A DNA stretch of 44,531 bases from Lachnospiraceae bacterium (lineage in GTDB: Bacteria; Bacillota; Clostridia; Lachnospirales; Lachnospiraceae). The notes below the pieces were generated by a model. It did not search any database, was not told where the DNA came from, and saw only the letters and a program-made list of their open reading frames with translations. This document shows, piece after piece, positions 44,487 to 44,531 of the stretch. The stretch is taken from positions 1 through 44,531 of the forward strand of contig JAAWCE010000075.1 of NCBI GenBank assembly GCA_022793065.1. The letters run 5' to 3'. The position numbers and the translations under genes were made by a program. Each line of letters begins with the position of its first letter. The stretch's first letter is position 1.

Positions 44487-44531
44487 ACAAAGAATAATGA
44501 GCGTTAATGAATAGTTGTACTCATAAATCCA

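Overview
The window looks like a chromosomal housekeeping segment from a Gram-positive anaerobe of the Lachnospiraceae / Clostridium cluster XIVa type. That is an inference from gene content: FabK as enoyl-ACP reductase, a FabT-like MarR regulator, a fused AccD-AccA, an S-box leader before metK, SleB-type hydrolase and NfeD/SPFH genes, strong GGAGG ribosome sites and consensus sigma-A promoters. No tRNA, rRNA, CRISPR array, prophage or complete insertion sequence was seen.

Layout. 1-302: two tandem copies of a palindromic repeat plus further hairpins. 510-10801: lipid block, acpP-fabK-fabD-fabG-fabF-fabZ-accDA-fabH, then a FabT-like repressor gene with its own promoter and a cardiolipin synthase gene. 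The acpP promoter carries two TTGA-N3-TCAA palindromes and a third lies just before the cardiolipin synthase gene, so membrane lipid synthesis may form one regulon. accB and accC are missing from the cluster. 10875-14514: chemoreceptor, then an ECF-like sigma factor with a likely membrane anti-sigma partner and an ECF-type promoter. 14554-17056 (minus strand): soluble KdpD-like kinase with KdpE-like regulator, and an RlmI-like methyltransferase. 17057-19106: three 71-bp palindromic tandem repeats, then a gene for a tail-anchored protein built of about 26 eleven-residue repeats. 19239-24626: flavoprotein, LysM-G5-M23 peptidase, murA, SAM-I riboswitch and metK. 25143-32650: Rpn-like nuclease, dnaE, pfkA, SpoU-family rRNA methyltransferase, proC. 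32763-36040: SleB-like hydrolase, NfeD-SPFH pair. 36058-40787: argF-birA, a small hypothetical gene, coaX, dusB. 40806-44531: an unrecognised 405-aa protein, greA behind a structured leader, lysS, and a short repeat-rich tail.

How the genes fit together. AccDA makes malonyl-CoA, FabD loads it on AcpP, FabH starts chains, FabF/FabG/FabZ/FabK elongate them, and Cls acts downstream on phospholipid; BirA would biotinylate the carrier protein encoded outside the window. MurA, the M23 peptidase and the SleB-like protein act on the wall.

Most interesting non-ordinary signals: a dispersed composite palindromic element found at the left edge and again, inverted, inside the fab operon; the FabT-type operators including one at cls; the 71-bp palindrome array beside the hendecad-repeat gene; an NfeD tail minisatellite that seems to run past its stop codon; and a 98-residue C-terminal extension on ornithine carbamoyltransferase. 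All family names come from reading the translated sequence; no database search was possible.
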